DNA from: Nostoc sp. MS1
Lineage (GTDB): Bacteria > Cyanobacteriota > Cyanobacteriia > Cyanobacteriales > Nostocaceae
Assembly (NCBI RefSeq): GCF_019976755.1
Contig: NZ_AP023441.1
Location: 1,612,001 to 1,676,000 of the forward strand
Direction: 5' to 3'
Length of the DNA stretch: 64,000 nt
Shown: piece by piece, positions 1 through 9,691 of the stretch
Numbering within the stretch: position 1 is the stretch's first letter
Layout of the letters: each line of letters starts with the position of its first letter
Notes under the pieces: model-generated
Told to the model about the DNA's origin: nothing
The model's database searches: none
Seen by the model: the letters and a program-made list of their open reading frames with translations, nothing else
Position numbers and translations under genes: made by a program

Positions 1-13
1 TAGCCGATAAAGA

Positions 14-1162
14 ATGCGTATAGCCTGGATTGGAAAAAAATCACCCTTTTGTGGCAACGTCACTTACAGTAGAGAAGTTACCAACGCCTTATTAGATAGG
101 GGACATCAAGTAAGCTTCCTCCATTTTGCTCAAGAAGAACCTGAACCTGACAATTGGCCGAACTTCCAAGAAGTTTCCTTACCCTTCATTTACAAGTCGC
201 AGGTTTATACAATTCCTACTTTCAAAGCGACTAAGGTTTTAACTGAGTCATTAAGGGAAATCAAACCAGATGTCGTCCATGCTTCGCTAACTTTATCCCC
301 ATTAGACTTTTTTCTCCCAGAAATTTGTGACCAGTTAAATCTACCTCTGATTGCTACATTTCACACCCCATTTGCTGGCAAGGGTGCAAAACTAATATCA
401 GGCACACAGCTTTTAGCCTATCAACTATACGCGCCTTTCTTAGATAACTATGATCGCGTGATTGTATTTTCCCAAATTCAGCGCGAACTATTGGCGAGTA
501 TGGGTGTACGCGAAAAGAAAATCGCAGTCATTCCTAATGGGGTAGATACCAGCAAATACTCTCCAGGTACTTCCAATGTCAAAGCAGAATTTAAAGCTGA
601 ACGCTTGTTTGTCTACCAAGGAAGAATAGCCCCAGAGAAAAATGTAGAATCTCTGTTAAGAGCTTGGAAACAAGCGAATATGGAGGCTGGTAGTAAATTA
701 TTAATTGTCGGTGATGGGCCATTGAGAGCCACCCTGGAACCTTTTTATAATTCTGAGTATGGCGTGATCTGGTTGGGATTTTTAGCTAGTGAAGAGCGTC
801 GGATAGAGATTTTACGAGGTGGTGATGTATTTATTTTACCCTCCTTAGTTGAAGGTTTATCCCTATCGTTATTAGAGGCGATGGCTTGTGGAATCGCTTG
901 TCTAGCAACTGATGTAGGCGCAGATGGGGAAGTTTTAGAGAAAGGTGCTGGGGTAGTAATGAATACTAAGACAGTGCGATCGCAGTTACGCACCCTTTTA
1001 CCACTATTCCAAGACCATCCAGAGTTAACAACAGTGCTAGGGCAGAAAGCCAGAAATCGAGTTTTAGAACGTTATACTTTGAGTAAAAATATTACTCATT
1101 TGGAAGAATTGTATCAAGAAGTTCTTGCCCAGCAGCCAGTAAAACTAACTTGGGGAGCTTAG
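14..1162 (+). CDS. GT4-type glycosyltransferase
   Basis: A 382-residue GT-B fold glycosyltransferase that probably moves a sugar from a nucleotide-sugar donor onto a lipid or polysaccharide acceptor on the cytoplasmic face. The N-terminal half (about 1-190) begins MRIAWIGKKSPFCGNVTYS, a typical Rossmann start for an acceptor domain. The C-terminal half has the donor-site segments IPNGVDTSKYSPG (about 176-188) and EGLSLSLLEA (about 284-293), the E-x7-E motif of GT4 retaining enzymes. The length is usual for the family and no signal peptide is seen. The acceptor cannot be told; upstream context is cut off by the window edge 13 bases before the start. Confidence 0.85.
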   Translation: MRIAWIGKKSPFCGNVTYSREVTNALLDRGHQVSFLHFAQEEPEPDNWPNFQEVSLPFIYKSQVYTIPTFKATKVLTESLREIKPDVVHASLTLSPLDFFLPEICDQLNLPLIATFHTPFAGKGAKLISGTQLLAYQLYAPFLDNYDRVIVFSQIQRELLASMGVREKKIAVIPNGVDTSKYSPGTSNVKAEFKAERLFVYQGRIAPEKNVESLLRAWKQANMEAGSKLLIVGDGPLRATLEPFYNSEYGVIWLGFLASEERRIEILRGGDVFILPSLVEGLSLSLLEAMACGIACLATDVGADGEVLEKGAGVVMNTKTVRSQLRTLLPLFQDHPELTTVLGQKARNRVLERYTLSKNITHLEELYQEVLAQQPVKLTWGA

Positions 1163-1284
1163 AGGTAAGACATATTAATTTTTAGTTAGTTTCTTGTGAA
1201 TTTTAATCATTTAAAAAGCAGAGGTTAGCAATTTCTACTTTGCTACATTTCCAAATCATTAAAATAAACACTCTGTCTCATCAC

Positions 1285-3063
1285 TTACACATCCCAAACT
1301 TTCTTAGCTAATTGAGCTAACATTTCCTGCCTACGCTCAATTGCTGCTGAGTTCCATTCCTCAAATGTGTTTAAATCTTTTACTGCACGGTCAATAGCTG
1401 TGTTTAAGCCAATATTTATTGGTTCTACTATTGACCTAGTAATCAAAAATTTCGATTTTTGATAAGCTTTTTTCTTCACCTCAAATGTTTTATTCTTTAC
1501 AGAAGTATTGATAGGCTTCTCTATTAAAGTAAGGTTTCCTAAATATTTAACATATTTATCTATTTGGTCTTGTTTATCAAATGATGATTTAACTAACTCA
1601 TAATTCTGAGGTAATATATGCTCTATTTCAACAGTTTTATTTATATAATTTCTTAAATAGGTGTGAGCTTCTGTTTCTCCATAGGCTAATTCATCAATAT
1701 ATTGCGTAAGTTTAGCTAAAATATACTGCAATACCTTTTTTCGTACAGCATCTTCATCAAGTTTTTTAAAAGCAATTAGAAATTTCTCTGATAGCTTTTG
1801 TTTTTCTACTTGAATTTCTTCAGATATAAACTGTTCAAGTGATTCTTGATTAATAATTTGCCTTAGTTTAGATGCCCATTTTACAAATAAAACTTCAAGT
1901 TTACTTGACCTAGCTTCTGTAATAATATAGATAAATAAAAAATTTTCAAGATGTTTACAAATTTCCGTAAACATTTCCTTTGAGAAATGTTGAGCAGCTA
2001 AAAGTAATACAAAATGCTGGCTAGTAGAAAGATAAGATATATTCAAGAGATAACGATTATTTTTACTAGAAATATCTTTTCCTTCTTTAAAATGTGCTAA
2101 TGATTTGGCGGATTTTAATAAAGAATCCACAAATTCAAATGGCTTATTTTCATATTTAGATTTATTTTTATCTTCCTTAAACCATTCATAAATTTTATCT
2201 TCTCTGATACGCTCATAACCATAGTTAGACATAATAAAATAACGGAGGAACCTTATAGGATTTTCATTCGATTCATATAAAATTTTTAGCATCTCTTTCC
2301 ATTTATTCTTAAGTTTTTCAAAATCTTTATCTTTAATAATTTTATTTTTAGTAATCTGGAGAAACATAAGGTTTTTAAGAAGATCCATAGAGTCAAGACC
2401 AACTCCACGGTTATTAATAGTTTCAAAAACGTTGAGTGCGTGCGACATACTCTTAGTTTCTACACGAACTACTCTTACATTTTTAATAAAACGTGCATAA
2501 AACTGTCTAACCTCTTGAATAGTGTTTTCATTTCCACTAAATTTCTCTTTAAGAAAATATAATGCAAATTGATAAGCATTCTTGAGACGTATTACAGAAC
2601 TATTTTCAGAAACATCTATAAAATTTTGTTGCCTAGCAATTTTTTCTAAAACATTACGGCTTTCTTCATCATATTGAAGTTCTATTCTTTCCTTAAATTT
2701 TTCGCTACCATTTTCCTCCACGACATATGAAGTAATAAATCCTTTAAGTTTACCAACAGGTTCATCTGGATTCAGTTCTAGTAAATAATCTCTTACGGCA
2801 CACAAAATTAAATAAGCAGTCGTCATTCTTTGCTGTCCGTCAATTAGTTCATATAATTCTTGAGATTTGCAAACAATGATACTACCTATAAAACACTCCC
2901 AGTCAGAGCCAGATTTATTATCTAAAAATTTTTCATAAACATCCTCAAGAAGTTCTCTAACCTGCTTTTCCTCCCAAACATATTCACGCTGGTATTCTTT
3001 AACTACATAGAAGTCTTGAAATAACTCTTCTAATGTATAATCACGGGATTCAATTCCAGCCAT
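1285..3063 (-). CDS. DUF262/DUF1524 protein, GmrSD-like nuclease
   Basis: A 592-residue protein with the layout of fused GmrS-GmrD type IV restriction enzymes. The N-terminal DUF262 (ParB/sulfiredoxin-like) region shows YQREYVW near residue 24 and the family motif IDGQQRMTTAYL near 75. The C-terminal DUF1524 region has a His-Me finger signature, EIEHILPQN then YLGNLTLIEKPIN, followed by K, Y and S residues typical of the HNH core. Family members recognise modified DNA and cut it, often as phage defence. It stands alone with no methylase beside it. The sequence is AT-rich compared with the housekeeping genes nearby, which fits horizontal gain. The modification recognised is unknown. Confidence 0.8.
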   Translation of the reverse strand: MAGIESRDYTLEELFQDFYVVKEYQREYVWEEKQVRELLEDVYEKFLDNKSGSDWECFIGSIIVCKSQELYELIDGQQRMTTAYLILCAVRDYLLELNPDEPVGKLKGFITSYVVEENGSEKFKERIELQYDEESRNVLEKIARQQNFIDVSENSSVIRLKNAYQFALYFLKEKFSGNENTIQEVRQFYARFIKNVRVVRVETKSMSHALNVFETINNRGVGLDSMDLLKNLMFLQITKNKIIKDKDFEKLKNKWKEMLKILYESNENPIRFLRYFIMSNYGYERIREDKIYEWFKEDKNKSKYENKPFEFVDSLLKSAKSLAHFKEGKDISSKNNRYLLNISYLSTSQHFVLLLAAQHFSKEMFTEICKHLENFLFIYIITEARSSKLEVLFVKWASKLRQIINQESLEQFISEEIQVEKQKLSEKFLIAFKKLDEDAVRKKVLQYILAKLTQYIDELAYGETEAHTYLRNYINKTVEIEHILPQNYELVKSSFDKQDQIDKYVKYLGNLTLIEKPINTSVKNKTFEVKKKAYQKSKFLITRSIVEPINIGLNTAIDRAVKDLNTFEEWNSAAIERRQEMLAQLAKKVWDV

Positions 3064-3210
3064 TACAACTTACTCTCTTAAATTAAGGCTTATGTTACAA
3101 TACTCATTATTCCATGTATAAGAGTTACATAACAGATTCTATGTTTTTTTCTATCTTTATTAACGATAGAATTTTTAAATTATAAATTTTGGTTGTTGAA
3201 GTTAAAGTAA

Positions 3211-3966
3211 CTACCAACCGAGAGCAGTCGGCTGTTGATAAACTCGCTTCAAAGTATTCACATCTCTGGGAGAAATTGGCGGTGGGTTGCGGACTTGGGA
3301 AAAATATAAAGCATCGGTTTGTAGGGAACTATGTCCCCAAATTCCCAAGGCGTGACCGAGTTCGTGGCGGGAAGCTGCAAGTAGATAATCACCAGTTTGG
3401 CTAGGACTTAATAAAATAGTGAAGCGGTGTAATAAAACATTATTACTAGTGTATAACTCATAGCGAGTCAGGGCAGAACGCGCACGGGGGATTTTATTTT
3501 CGCGGGACAATTCTAGAGGCGGTGTTTTGCGTTCGATGGTAATATCAGCAATTTCTGGCTGTTCTACAACTATTAAAGGTAAATAATTATTCCACTCCTG
3601 CACAGTCTTTAAAATACTATTAACCCATGTTTGCGCCTGTTCCTGGTTAATAGTTTGTGGTCGTTTAATATAAACTTTTACAGGAAATTGCGACCACACT
3701 AAATAACCTACTTCAGTTGTAGCAATTTGAGAAAAGTAATCACCGCTATTAGTTTCATCTTGCCATTGCGCGAGTGTCGGTGGTAAAGGATGGGGTTTTG
3801 GTGCAGGGTTTGCTGTTAAAGCATTACTAAATTGCAGGTTAGTTAAAATAATTAGCAGTCCTGTACCTATAGTTGTACCTATAGTTAAGGTAAGGACTGC
3901 TAGTAAACGCTTTGTGATGAAATTTTTTCGGGTATTAGGTTTTGGGTATTGAATTGTATTCCCCAT
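3211..3966 (-). CDS. Membrane-anchored matrixin-like zinc metalloprotease
   Basis: A 251-residue protein with one N-terminal hydrophobic segment (about 22-46, LLAVLTLTIGTTIGTGLLII), a Pro-rich linker and a C-terminal metalloprotease domain. The zinc-binding motif HELGHALGIWGHS (about 202-214) gives the HExxHxxGxxH pattern of M10/matrixin-type peptidases. The protein is probably held in the plasma membrane or secreted, with its catalytic domain in the periplasm. Its stop lies close to the start side of secG (26-base gap), so it may be the last gene of a gpmI-secG-protease set. The substrate is unknown. Confidence 0.75.
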   Translation of the reverse strand: MGNTIQYPKPNTRKNFITKRLLAVLTLTIGTTIGTGLLIILTNLQFSNALTANPAPKPHPLPPTLAQWQDETNSGDYFSQIATTEVGYLVWSQFPVKVYIKRPQTINQEQAQTWVNSILKTVQEWNNYLPLIVVEQPEIADITIERKTPPLELSRENKIPRARSALTRYELYTSNNVLLHRFTILLSPSQTGDYLLAASRHELGHALGIWGHSSLQTDALYFSQVRNPPPISPRDVNTLKRVYQQPTALGW

Positions 3967-3992
3967 TTACCTATACTCCACTACATACATAC

Positions 3993-4226
3993 TTACTTAG
4001 GTAGCCAGCCAGCGCTTAAAACTACTGTTAAACCCAGGAAAATTACTGTTAAAGCCCATGTCACACGGTTTAAGGTGTTTTCGGCACTTTTGGTGCTGCT
4101 GAATAGCTGGGCTTGTCCGCCTATTGCCCCAATACCGTCACCTTTAGGGCTATGAAGTAATACTAAAACTATTAAACCAAGGGCGGCAAGCGCCCAAATC
4201 GCTTGTACGATATTAGTCACAGTCAT
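3993..4226 (-). CDS. secG: Preprotein translocase subunit SecG
   Basis: A 77-residue SecG, the small non-essential subunit of the SecYEG channel in plasma and thylakoid membranes. It has two hydrophobic segments, IVQAIWALAALGLIVLVLLH and VTWALTVIFLGLTVVLSAGW, joined by a polar loop with GGQAQLFSS, as expected for SecG. The start was taken at MTVTN because AAGAGA lies just upstream; a longer frame to 4292 would add 22 residues with no family support. It follows gpmI on the same strand after a 242-base repeat-rich gap. Confidence 0.85.
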   Translation of the reverse strand: MTVTNIVQAIWALAALGLIVLVLLHSPKGDGIGAIGGQAQLFSSTKSAENTLNRVTWALTVIFLGLTVVLSAGWLPK

Positions 4227-4468
4227 GGTAGCAATCTCTTTTATAACAAGTTTGAAAACAGAAGGGTTTGCCAATGAGAAAACAGCTAACAAAAATTAGT
4301 GCTGAGTCCTGAGTAGAAGGTGATGAGTGTATCTTTAGTTTATACTGATGTATTTACTAACAACTCATCTCCTTCTGCAAGCACTAAGTTAAACAGGTTT
4401 ACTGGCTTTGCAAACAGCCTCCGAAACTAGATTTTAACTCAGCACTGAGAACCCAGCACTCATAACTG
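4227..4468. repeat. Intergenic gap with GTGCTGAGT-type repeats
   Basis: The gap between gpmI and secG holds several copies, on both strands, of the short word AGTGCTGAGT / ACTCAGCACT (for example near 4297-4310 and 4436-4462). The same word recurs near 12390-12430, 14287 and 58217. It belongs to the class of short interspersed repeats common in Nostocales. No ORF or clear terminator is seen. Confidence 0.55.
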
Positions 4469-6070
4469 TTAATTCAGACCTACAGGGATACGACTGAGAG
4501 GACGTTGCACATCGTATTCTGCTGGTTGGAGGAGCGATCGCCCAGTCATTTCTGGTGGTTGGGGTAGCTGTAAAATATCGAGAATCGTGGGTGCAATGTC
4601 GGCTAGTTTGCCATCGCTACGTAGTTCGACATTAGTACCACGTCCAGGAATTTTCGCGCCTTCACCTTCCACTAAAATTAGGGGAACTGGGTTAGTTGTG
4701 TGAGCTGTCCAAGCATTACCTTCTTCATCCATCATAGACTCGGCGTTGCCGTGGTCGGCGGTAATAATTGCTGTACCGCCAACTTTGCTCACCCCTTCTA
4801 ACAAGCGCCCCAAACAAGTATCTACTGTTTCAATAGCTTGAATTGTCGGTTCTATTTGACCAGTATGCCCTACCATGTCGGGGTTAGCATAATTAATCAC
4901 CACTAGAGAATATATCCCCTTTTTGAGAGCGGCGATCGCTGTCTCTGTCACAGCTGCTGCTGACATGGCTGGCGCTTTGTCGTAAGTCGCTACCATCGGA
5001 CTGCTGACAAGTTCCCTGTCTTCCCCTACAAAGGGTTCTTCTAAGCCACCGTTAAAGAAATAGGTGACATGGGCATATTTTTCGGTTTCGGCGGTGCGGA
5101 ACTGCTTTAAACCGTGATTGGCGATGACTTCACCCAGAATATTGCTCAAGTTCTGCGGCTCAAAGGCTACAGATACGGACAAGTCAGAATCGTACTGTGT
5201 AAATGTTACAAAAGACAGGGGCTTAATCTGCTGTCTTTCAAAACCTGTAAATTTGGGACTGACAAAGGCTTGGGTTAACTGTCTAGCACGGTCTGGACGG
5301 AAATTAAAGAATATCACCCCATCTCCTGGCTCGACAGTACCAGGAGCAATCCGAACTGGAGCGATAAATTCGTCAGTCACCCCTTCAGAGTAAGATGTTT
5401 TACAAACATCTACGGCTTTGCGTCCGTCTCCTGCGCCAGCTTGCGTCATGACATCGTAGGCGCGTTGTACCCGATCCCAACGGCGATCGCGATCCATTGC
5501 GTAATAACGACCGCTCACGGTAACAATGCGTCCAACACCCACACGTCCTATGTAGTCCTCTATGGCGCTGATTGCAGCTATACCATCTGTTGGTGCAGTA
5601 TCACGACCATCAGTAATGGCATGAATACAAACTTCAGAAATTCGCTGATCTTTGGCTAAGTCAATTAGTCCGAATAGATGGGTGATATGCGAGTGTACAC
5701 CCCCCTCAGAACAAAGCCCTACTAAATGTAGCTTGCCATTCCGATTGCGAACTTCCTGGCAAATTTTGACAAGAGCTGAGTTGCTGAGGATAGAACCATC
5801 CTCCACTGCATCGGAGATTCGTACCAATTCCTGTGGTACGACTCGCCCAGCACCAATGTTCAAATGACCAACTTCTGAGTTGCCCATTTGACCTTCTGGC
5901 AATCCTACGGCTTTCCCTGATGTGTGGATGAGGGTGTGCGGGTAAGCTGCCCATAAACTCTCCATCACTGGAGTTTTAGAAGCAGCAATAGCATTTCCTC
6001 GCGTCTCCTCGCAGTAGCCCCATCCGTCTAAAATGACTAGCACCACAGGAGCAACAGGTGCTTTGGTCAT
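4469..6070 (-). CDS. gpmI: 2,3-bisphosphoglycerate-independent phosphoglycerate mutase
   Basis: A 533-residue cofactor-independent phosphoglycerate mutase that interconverts 3- and 2-phosphoglycerate in lower glycolysis through a phosphoserine intermediate. Visible motifs are VILDGWGYCEE (N-terminal Mn site), GNSEVGHLNIGAGRVV with the catalytic Ser of the alkaline-phosphatase superfamily, ITDGRDTAPT, GRYYAMDRD..WDR and the C-terminal metal motif IITADHGNAE. The length is normal. The start MTKAPVAPVVLVILDGWG agrees with the family. It precedes secG, and the pairing of these genes is seen in other cyanobacteria to my recollection. Confidence 0.97.
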   Translation of the reverse strand: MTKAPVAPVVLVILDGWGYCEETRGNAIAASKTPVMESLWAAYPHTLIHTSGKAVGLPEGQMGNSEVGHLNIGAGRVVPQELVRISDAVEDGSILSNSALVKICQEVRNRNGKLHLVGLCSEGGVHSHITHLFGLIDLAKDQRISEVCIHAITDGRDTAPTDGIAAISAIEDYIGRVGVGRIVTVSGRYYAMDRDRRWDRVQRAYDVMTQAGAGDGRKAVDVCKTSYSEGVTDEFIAPVRIAPGTVEPGDGVIFFNFRPDRARQLTQAFVSPKFTGFERQQIKPLSFVTFTQYDSDLSVSVAFEPQNLSNILGEVIANHGLKQFRTAETEKYAHVTYFFNGGLEEPFVGEDRELVSSPMVATYDKAPAMSAAAVTETAIAALKKGIYSLVVINYANPDMVGHTGQIEPTIQAIETVDTCLGRLLEGVSKVGGTAIITADHGNAESMMDEEGNAWTAHTTNPVPLILVEGEGAKIPGRGTNVELRSDGKLADIAPTILDILQLPQPPEMTGRSLLQPAEYDVQRPLSRIPVGLN

Positions 6071-6251
6071 AATAAAATTGCCCTTTACTTTTTGTAATAC
6101 CCGAATGATACCACTGCTACTAGCCTCTGCAAGTGAATTTCTGCCTATTAACTTCTTTTATGACATAAATCTATTTTTTTTAGATTTTCTTTAATCTTAG
6201 TAATTGTTGAAAATATTTTGTGATAAGAGGGGAAAAAGTATATAGAGTAGA

Positions 6252-6294
6252 TTTTTTCCCCACTCCCTACTGCCTACTCCCCACTCCCTATTTT
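6252..6294. repeat. Pyrimidine-rich STRR (CCCCACTCCCTACT type)
   Basis: A run of short degenerate heptamers (CCCCACT, CCCTACT, GCCTACT, CCCCACT) lies at the 3' side of the ABC-F gene. It is the CCCCACT class of Nostocales STRRs; similar runs occur at 48220-48270 and 59580-59625. Confidence 0.7.
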
Positions 6295-7988
6295 TACTTC
6301 TTCTTTGCGGTAGATTTAGCAGATTTAGCTGCTTTTTTAGCTGCTTTTTCGGCTGCGATCGCTTCTAATTTTGCGGCTTCTTTTTCCTCCGCAATTTTAT
6401 CTAAGTAATAGTGGTAATCACCTAGATATACGCGGAACTCTCCGTCCCGAATTTCTACAATTTTGTTGGCTACCTGCGAGATAAAATAACGGTCGTGAGA
6501 AACAACAATCGCCGTACCATCGTAATTTTGTAAGGCTTCTTCCAACATTTCTTTTGCTGGAATATCTAGGTGATTAGTAGGCTCATCGAGAATGACTAAG
6601 TTAGCAGGACGTAAAAGCATTTTAGCCAATGCTAGACGTGCTTTTTCTCCTCCACTTAATGATTCAACCCGTTTAAATACGGTATCACCACTAAACAAAA
6701 ATTTGCCTAACAACGTGCGGACTTCTTCATTTTTCCAGTCAGGAACTTCATCATGAATAGTTTCCATCACTGTTTTGTTCAAATCTAAAGCTTCAGCTTG
6801 ATTCTGCTCGAAGTAACCAGGAATAACACCGTGATCACCTAGTGAAACACTACCTTCGGTGGCTGGTTCTAAACCCATAATTATTCGCAATAGCGTTGAT
6901 TTCCCTGCACCATTGGGGCCTAAGAACGCAATGCGATCGCCTCGTTCAATCAATAGATTTGCACCCAAGAACAAAATCTTGTCGTCGTAGGTATGTGTTA
7001 AATCCTTGATTTTCACAACCTCGCGTCCACTACGGGGTGCGGGAGGAAAGCGAAAATGTAAAGTTCTCACCCCAGCAACAGGTGCTTCGATGCGCTCGAT
7101 TTTATCTAATTGCTTCTCGCGGCTTTTGGCTTGGGTACTGCGGGTAGCACTAGCGCGGAATCTATCAACGAAGGCTTGTTGTTTTTCGATTTCTTTTTGC
7201 TGACGTTCATAAGCACTTAATTGTGCTAACTGACTTTCAGCTTTTTGTTCTAAATAAGCTGTGTAGTTACCCAGATAAGTACTAGAAACACCGCGTTCAG
7301 TTTCCACAATTTGGGTGCAGAGGCGGTCAAGGAACTCCCGGTCATGGGAAACTATCACCATCGGGGTAGTCAGCTTTTTGAGGTAATTTTCTAACCACTC
7401 AATGGTTTCCAAATCTAAGTGGTTAGTCGGTTCGTCCAGCAGTAATATATCTGGTGCTTGCAGAAGAATCTTACCCAAACTCATCCGCATTTGCCAGCCA
7501 CCAGAGAAAGCGCTGACGAGGCGATCGCCATCTTCTTGCTCAAATCCCATTTCTGGGAGAATCTTCCCGATGCGTGCTTCTAAACCGTAACCATCCAAAG
7601 CTTCAAACTGACGCTGCAAACGATCCATTTTATGGATTAGCTCATCCAGTTCCTCTGGAGTTGCTGTTTGCATATCATGGTGAACTTTGTTTAAAGCTAA
7701 CTGTACTTGGTTAGCTTCTTTAAATACTGTCCAAAATTCTTCTCTAACGGTGCGGCTGGGATCTACCTCAAACTCTTGGTTGAGGTAAGCGATGTGCAAA
7801 CTTGCAGGACGGATAATTTCCCCTGCTGTCGGTTCAATTTCCCCAGTAATGATTTTTAGCTGAGTTGATTTACCTGCACCGTTGACACCGACTAAACCAA
7901 TGCGATCGCCTGGTTTGACTTCCCAGTTGATATCTTTGAGAACTTCGCCTGTAGGATAAATTTTACTAATATGTTCTAATCGCAGCAT
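6294..7988 (-). CDS. ABC-F family ATPase (EttA/Uup-like)
   Basis: A soluble 564-residue protein of two ABC ATPase domains with no membrane segment. Domain 1 has Walker A GVNGAGKS (about 34-41), signature FSGGWQMRM and Walker B DILLLDEPTNHLD. An inter-domain linker rich in K/Q/E carries the second set: Walker A GPNGAGKS, signature LSGGEKARLALA and LVILDEPTNHLD. ABC-F proteins act on the ribosome as translation factors or in antibiotic protection rather than in transport. The last 30 residues are a Lys/Ala-rich tail (KAAKKAAKSAKSTAKKK) likely to bind RNA. The exact subfamily is not settled. Confidence 0.93.
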   Translation of the reverse strand: MLRLEHISKIYPTGEVLKDINWEVKPGDRIGLVGVNGAGKSTQLKIITGEIEPTAGEIIRPASLHIAYLNQEFEVDPSRTVREEFWTVFKEANQVQLALNKVHHDMQTATPEELDELIHKMDRLQRQFEALDGYGLEARIGKILPEMGFEQEDGDRLVSAFSGGWQMRMSLGKILLQAPDILLLDEPTNHLDLETIEWLENYLKKLTTPMVIVSHDREFLDRLCTQIVETERGVSSTYLGNYTAYLEQKAESQLAQLSAYERQQKEIEKQQAFVDRFRASATRSTQAKSREKQLDKIERIEAPVAGVRTLHFRFPPAPRSGREVVKIKDLTHTYDDKILFLGANLLIERGDRIAFLGPNGAGKSTLLRIIMGLEPATEGSVSLGDHGVIPGYFEQNQAEALDLNKTVMETIHDEVPDWKNEEVRTLLGKFLFSGDTVFKRVESLSGGEKARLALAKMLLRPANLVILDEPTNHLDIPAKEMLEEALQNYDGTAIVVSHDRYFISQVANKIVEIRDGEFRVYLGDYHYYLDKIAEEKEAAKLEAIAAEKAAKKAAKSAKSTAKKK

Positions 7989-8116
7989 CGAGTTTCTCTC
8001 AGGTAGAAATTATAGGGGGTTGCGGACGAAGTACCAACACTGCCAATATTAACAAAAATTAACCAATAATTTGTCTTAAGAAACTCTTGTTGGATAGAAG
8101 GAGAAAGTTATCTTAC

Positions 8117-8932
8117 CTAATCACCATTTTGGGAGTTAGGAGACTGCTGTTGTGCAGCTTGTTGTACATCCTCAATACTTAACTCCAAAGCTTGTGCTAC
8201 TTGTTCTACAGTCAAACCTGATGACAACATTGCTGGTACTGCTTTTAACTTGCCAATTCTCTCTCCCTGTTCCACGCCTTCTTGAAAAACATCTTGAAAA
8301 TATCTGGTGTTCCTTAGTTCACTAAGAGTAAACATTTTCTCCAATTCCTCCCTACTAATTGTGGGCAATTTGTACAACAGGATAGTCTCTATTAATTGTA
8401 ATAACTCTTGTTGTTTAGCTGCTGAATTGATTTCTGATTTTGTTCTGGCTATCAACTCCCTTGCTTCTTCAATGGCTGTATCTTCAGAGGTTACTATCAA
8501 TTTGACAGTAGCTAGGCTAATTGGTAAAGAAGTCGCAACTGTTAATTCATCCAGATAAATCCGCCTGACTCGCTCACTAACAAAAAACTCCCGATAATGT
8601 TTAATATCTCCTGTGTCTATACTCCTGCTTGGGTATAAAATCACAGAACCCCAATCATTTCTGGGTTCATTTTGGCGCAGGTATAAGCAAACCTCAGCAA
8701 ACAACCGTGAGTAGATTCTGTCATCGGCTTGAAACTGAACTTCCACAAAATAAATTGGTTGTTCATCTTCAAACGTAGGAACAAACACACCATCAATTCT
8801 GAATGATGTTTGTTTAACTTCAACTGAGGAGAATTGGTAGATGCTGGCTAAATCTGGAGAATCGCCAATAAGCTCAAAGAATATATCTGGAAATTCTTGA
8901 AATAGGCGATAAAAAATACTGTCTGTTTTCAC
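8117..8932 (-). CDS. Rpn-family / DUF2887 putative nuclease
   Basis: A 271-residue protein of the Rpn (recombination-promoting nuclease, PD-(D/E)XK-like) group, DUF2887 type, which is numerous in Nostocales. It starts MKTDSIFYRLFQEFPDIFFE. The likely nuclease core runs about 30-140 with FRIDGVF and IYFVEVQFQ supplying the D and E-x-Q residues. The C-terminal part ends in a helix-turn-helix-like segment, GLTVEQVAQALELSIEDVQQ. Members are thought to promote RecA-independent recombination. The same kind of protein recurs at 9850. Confidence 0.75.
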   Translation of the reverse strand: MKTDSIFYRLFQEFPDIFFELIGDSPDLASIYQFSSVEVKQTSFRIDGVFVPTFEDEQPIYFVEVQFQADDRIYSRLFAEVCLYLRQNEPRNDWGSVILYPSRSIDTGDIKHYREFFVSERVRRIYLDELTVATSLPISLATVKLIVTSEDTAIEEARELIARTKSEINSAAKQQELLQLIETILLYKLPTISREELEKMFTLSELRNTRYFQDVFQEGVEQGERIGKLKAVPAMLSSGLTVEQVAQALELSIEDVQQAAQQQSPNSQNGD

Positions 8933-8956
8933 TGTAAGGAAAAGTTTTAAGTTTAA

Positions 8957-9445
8957 TTAGTCATTATTAGAACCATCTCTAACTTCTATTAGACGATCTT
9001 TTGTAATTCCTAATATGCGTGTAAGAGGTAATAATAAGTTATCATTGACTGGTTCACCAATATAAATATTGTTCAACTCTGAAGGAGAAACTTTGAATGT
9101 ATCGCAAAACTTTGTAAACTCTGCATCACTTAGGTCGAGTTCTTTTTGGCGCTCTTTTAGTAGAAGTGCGATCGCTCTACTTCCATACTTAGGACGCTCA
9201 CTAAGTTTGATATATTTTTTAATTAAAGAATTAACCTTACTAGTATCACCACCAGTTTTTTGTAATAAGTCGAAACAAGCTATTTTTAGTGCTTTCTTTA
9301 AAACATCATCTTCATTCAAATAATTAATAATTTCGTTAATGTATTCTTCTTTAAAAAAGCCAACTAAATCACCCTTATGATAAACAGGAACATAAGCTTC
9401 TTCAGAATTAACCTGCCAATCTAAAGGCTCGTTTCGTAGAGACAT
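8957..9445 (-). CDS. Hypothetical protein with C-terminal HTH-like region
   Basis: A 162-residue protein of unknown function. The start at MSLRNEPLDW was chosen because AGGTG sits seven bases upstream; a longer frame to 9526 adds 27 unlikely residues. The middle is helical and Lys-rich (SLIKKYIKLSERPKYGS). The C-terminal 60 residues (LDLSDAEFTKFCDTFKVSPSELNNIY..ILGITKDRLIEV) look like a Cro/XRE-type helix-turn-helix. It could be the regulator half of a lost or unrecognised toxin-antitoxin or a phage-type repressor. It lies 24 bases upstream of the DUF2887 gene on the same strand. Confidence 0.6.
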   Translation of the reverse strand: MSLRNEPLDWQVNSEEAYVPVYHKGDLVGFFKEEYINEIINYLNEDDVLKKALKIACFDLLQKTGGDTSKVNSLIKKYIKLSERPKYGSRAIALLLKERQKELDLSDAEFTKFCDTFKVSPSELNNIYIGEPVNDNLLLPLTRILGITKDRLIEVRDGSNND

Positions 9446-9580
9446 AGTTGCACCTGTAAAATTGATGCACACCATTTTAAAGCCATTTATACTGAGTCGC
9501 CACTGGTAAGTTAATTCATAATTCATATTATTTAAGTACTACACAAGAAAATGTGTAAGTAAAATTTATTATACTGGACA

Positions 9581-9691
9581 TCAATATCTAACAATATCTA
9601 TACCTTGTTTCTCTTTCTCTGCTAGTTCTAAATTACCTGTCAAAAGTTTATCTAAAATATCGTCATTAGTGTTAAAGCTGTAAGCCTGCAT
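9581..9691 (-). CDS. Possible 36-residue small protein
   Basis: An open frame of 36 codons starting MQAYSFNTNDDILDKLL and ending QGIDIVRY then TGA. The composition is protein-like (amphipathic, acidic/Lys mix), but no strong Shine-Dalgarno is seen. It could be a real small gene leading the 9445 and 8932 genes, or the N-terminal remnant of a larger one. The rest of the 9446-9849 gap shows nothing else except a HIP1-like octamer near 9763. Confidence 0.3.
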   Translation of the reverse strand: MQAYSFNTNDDILDKLLTGNLELAEKEKQGIDIVRY

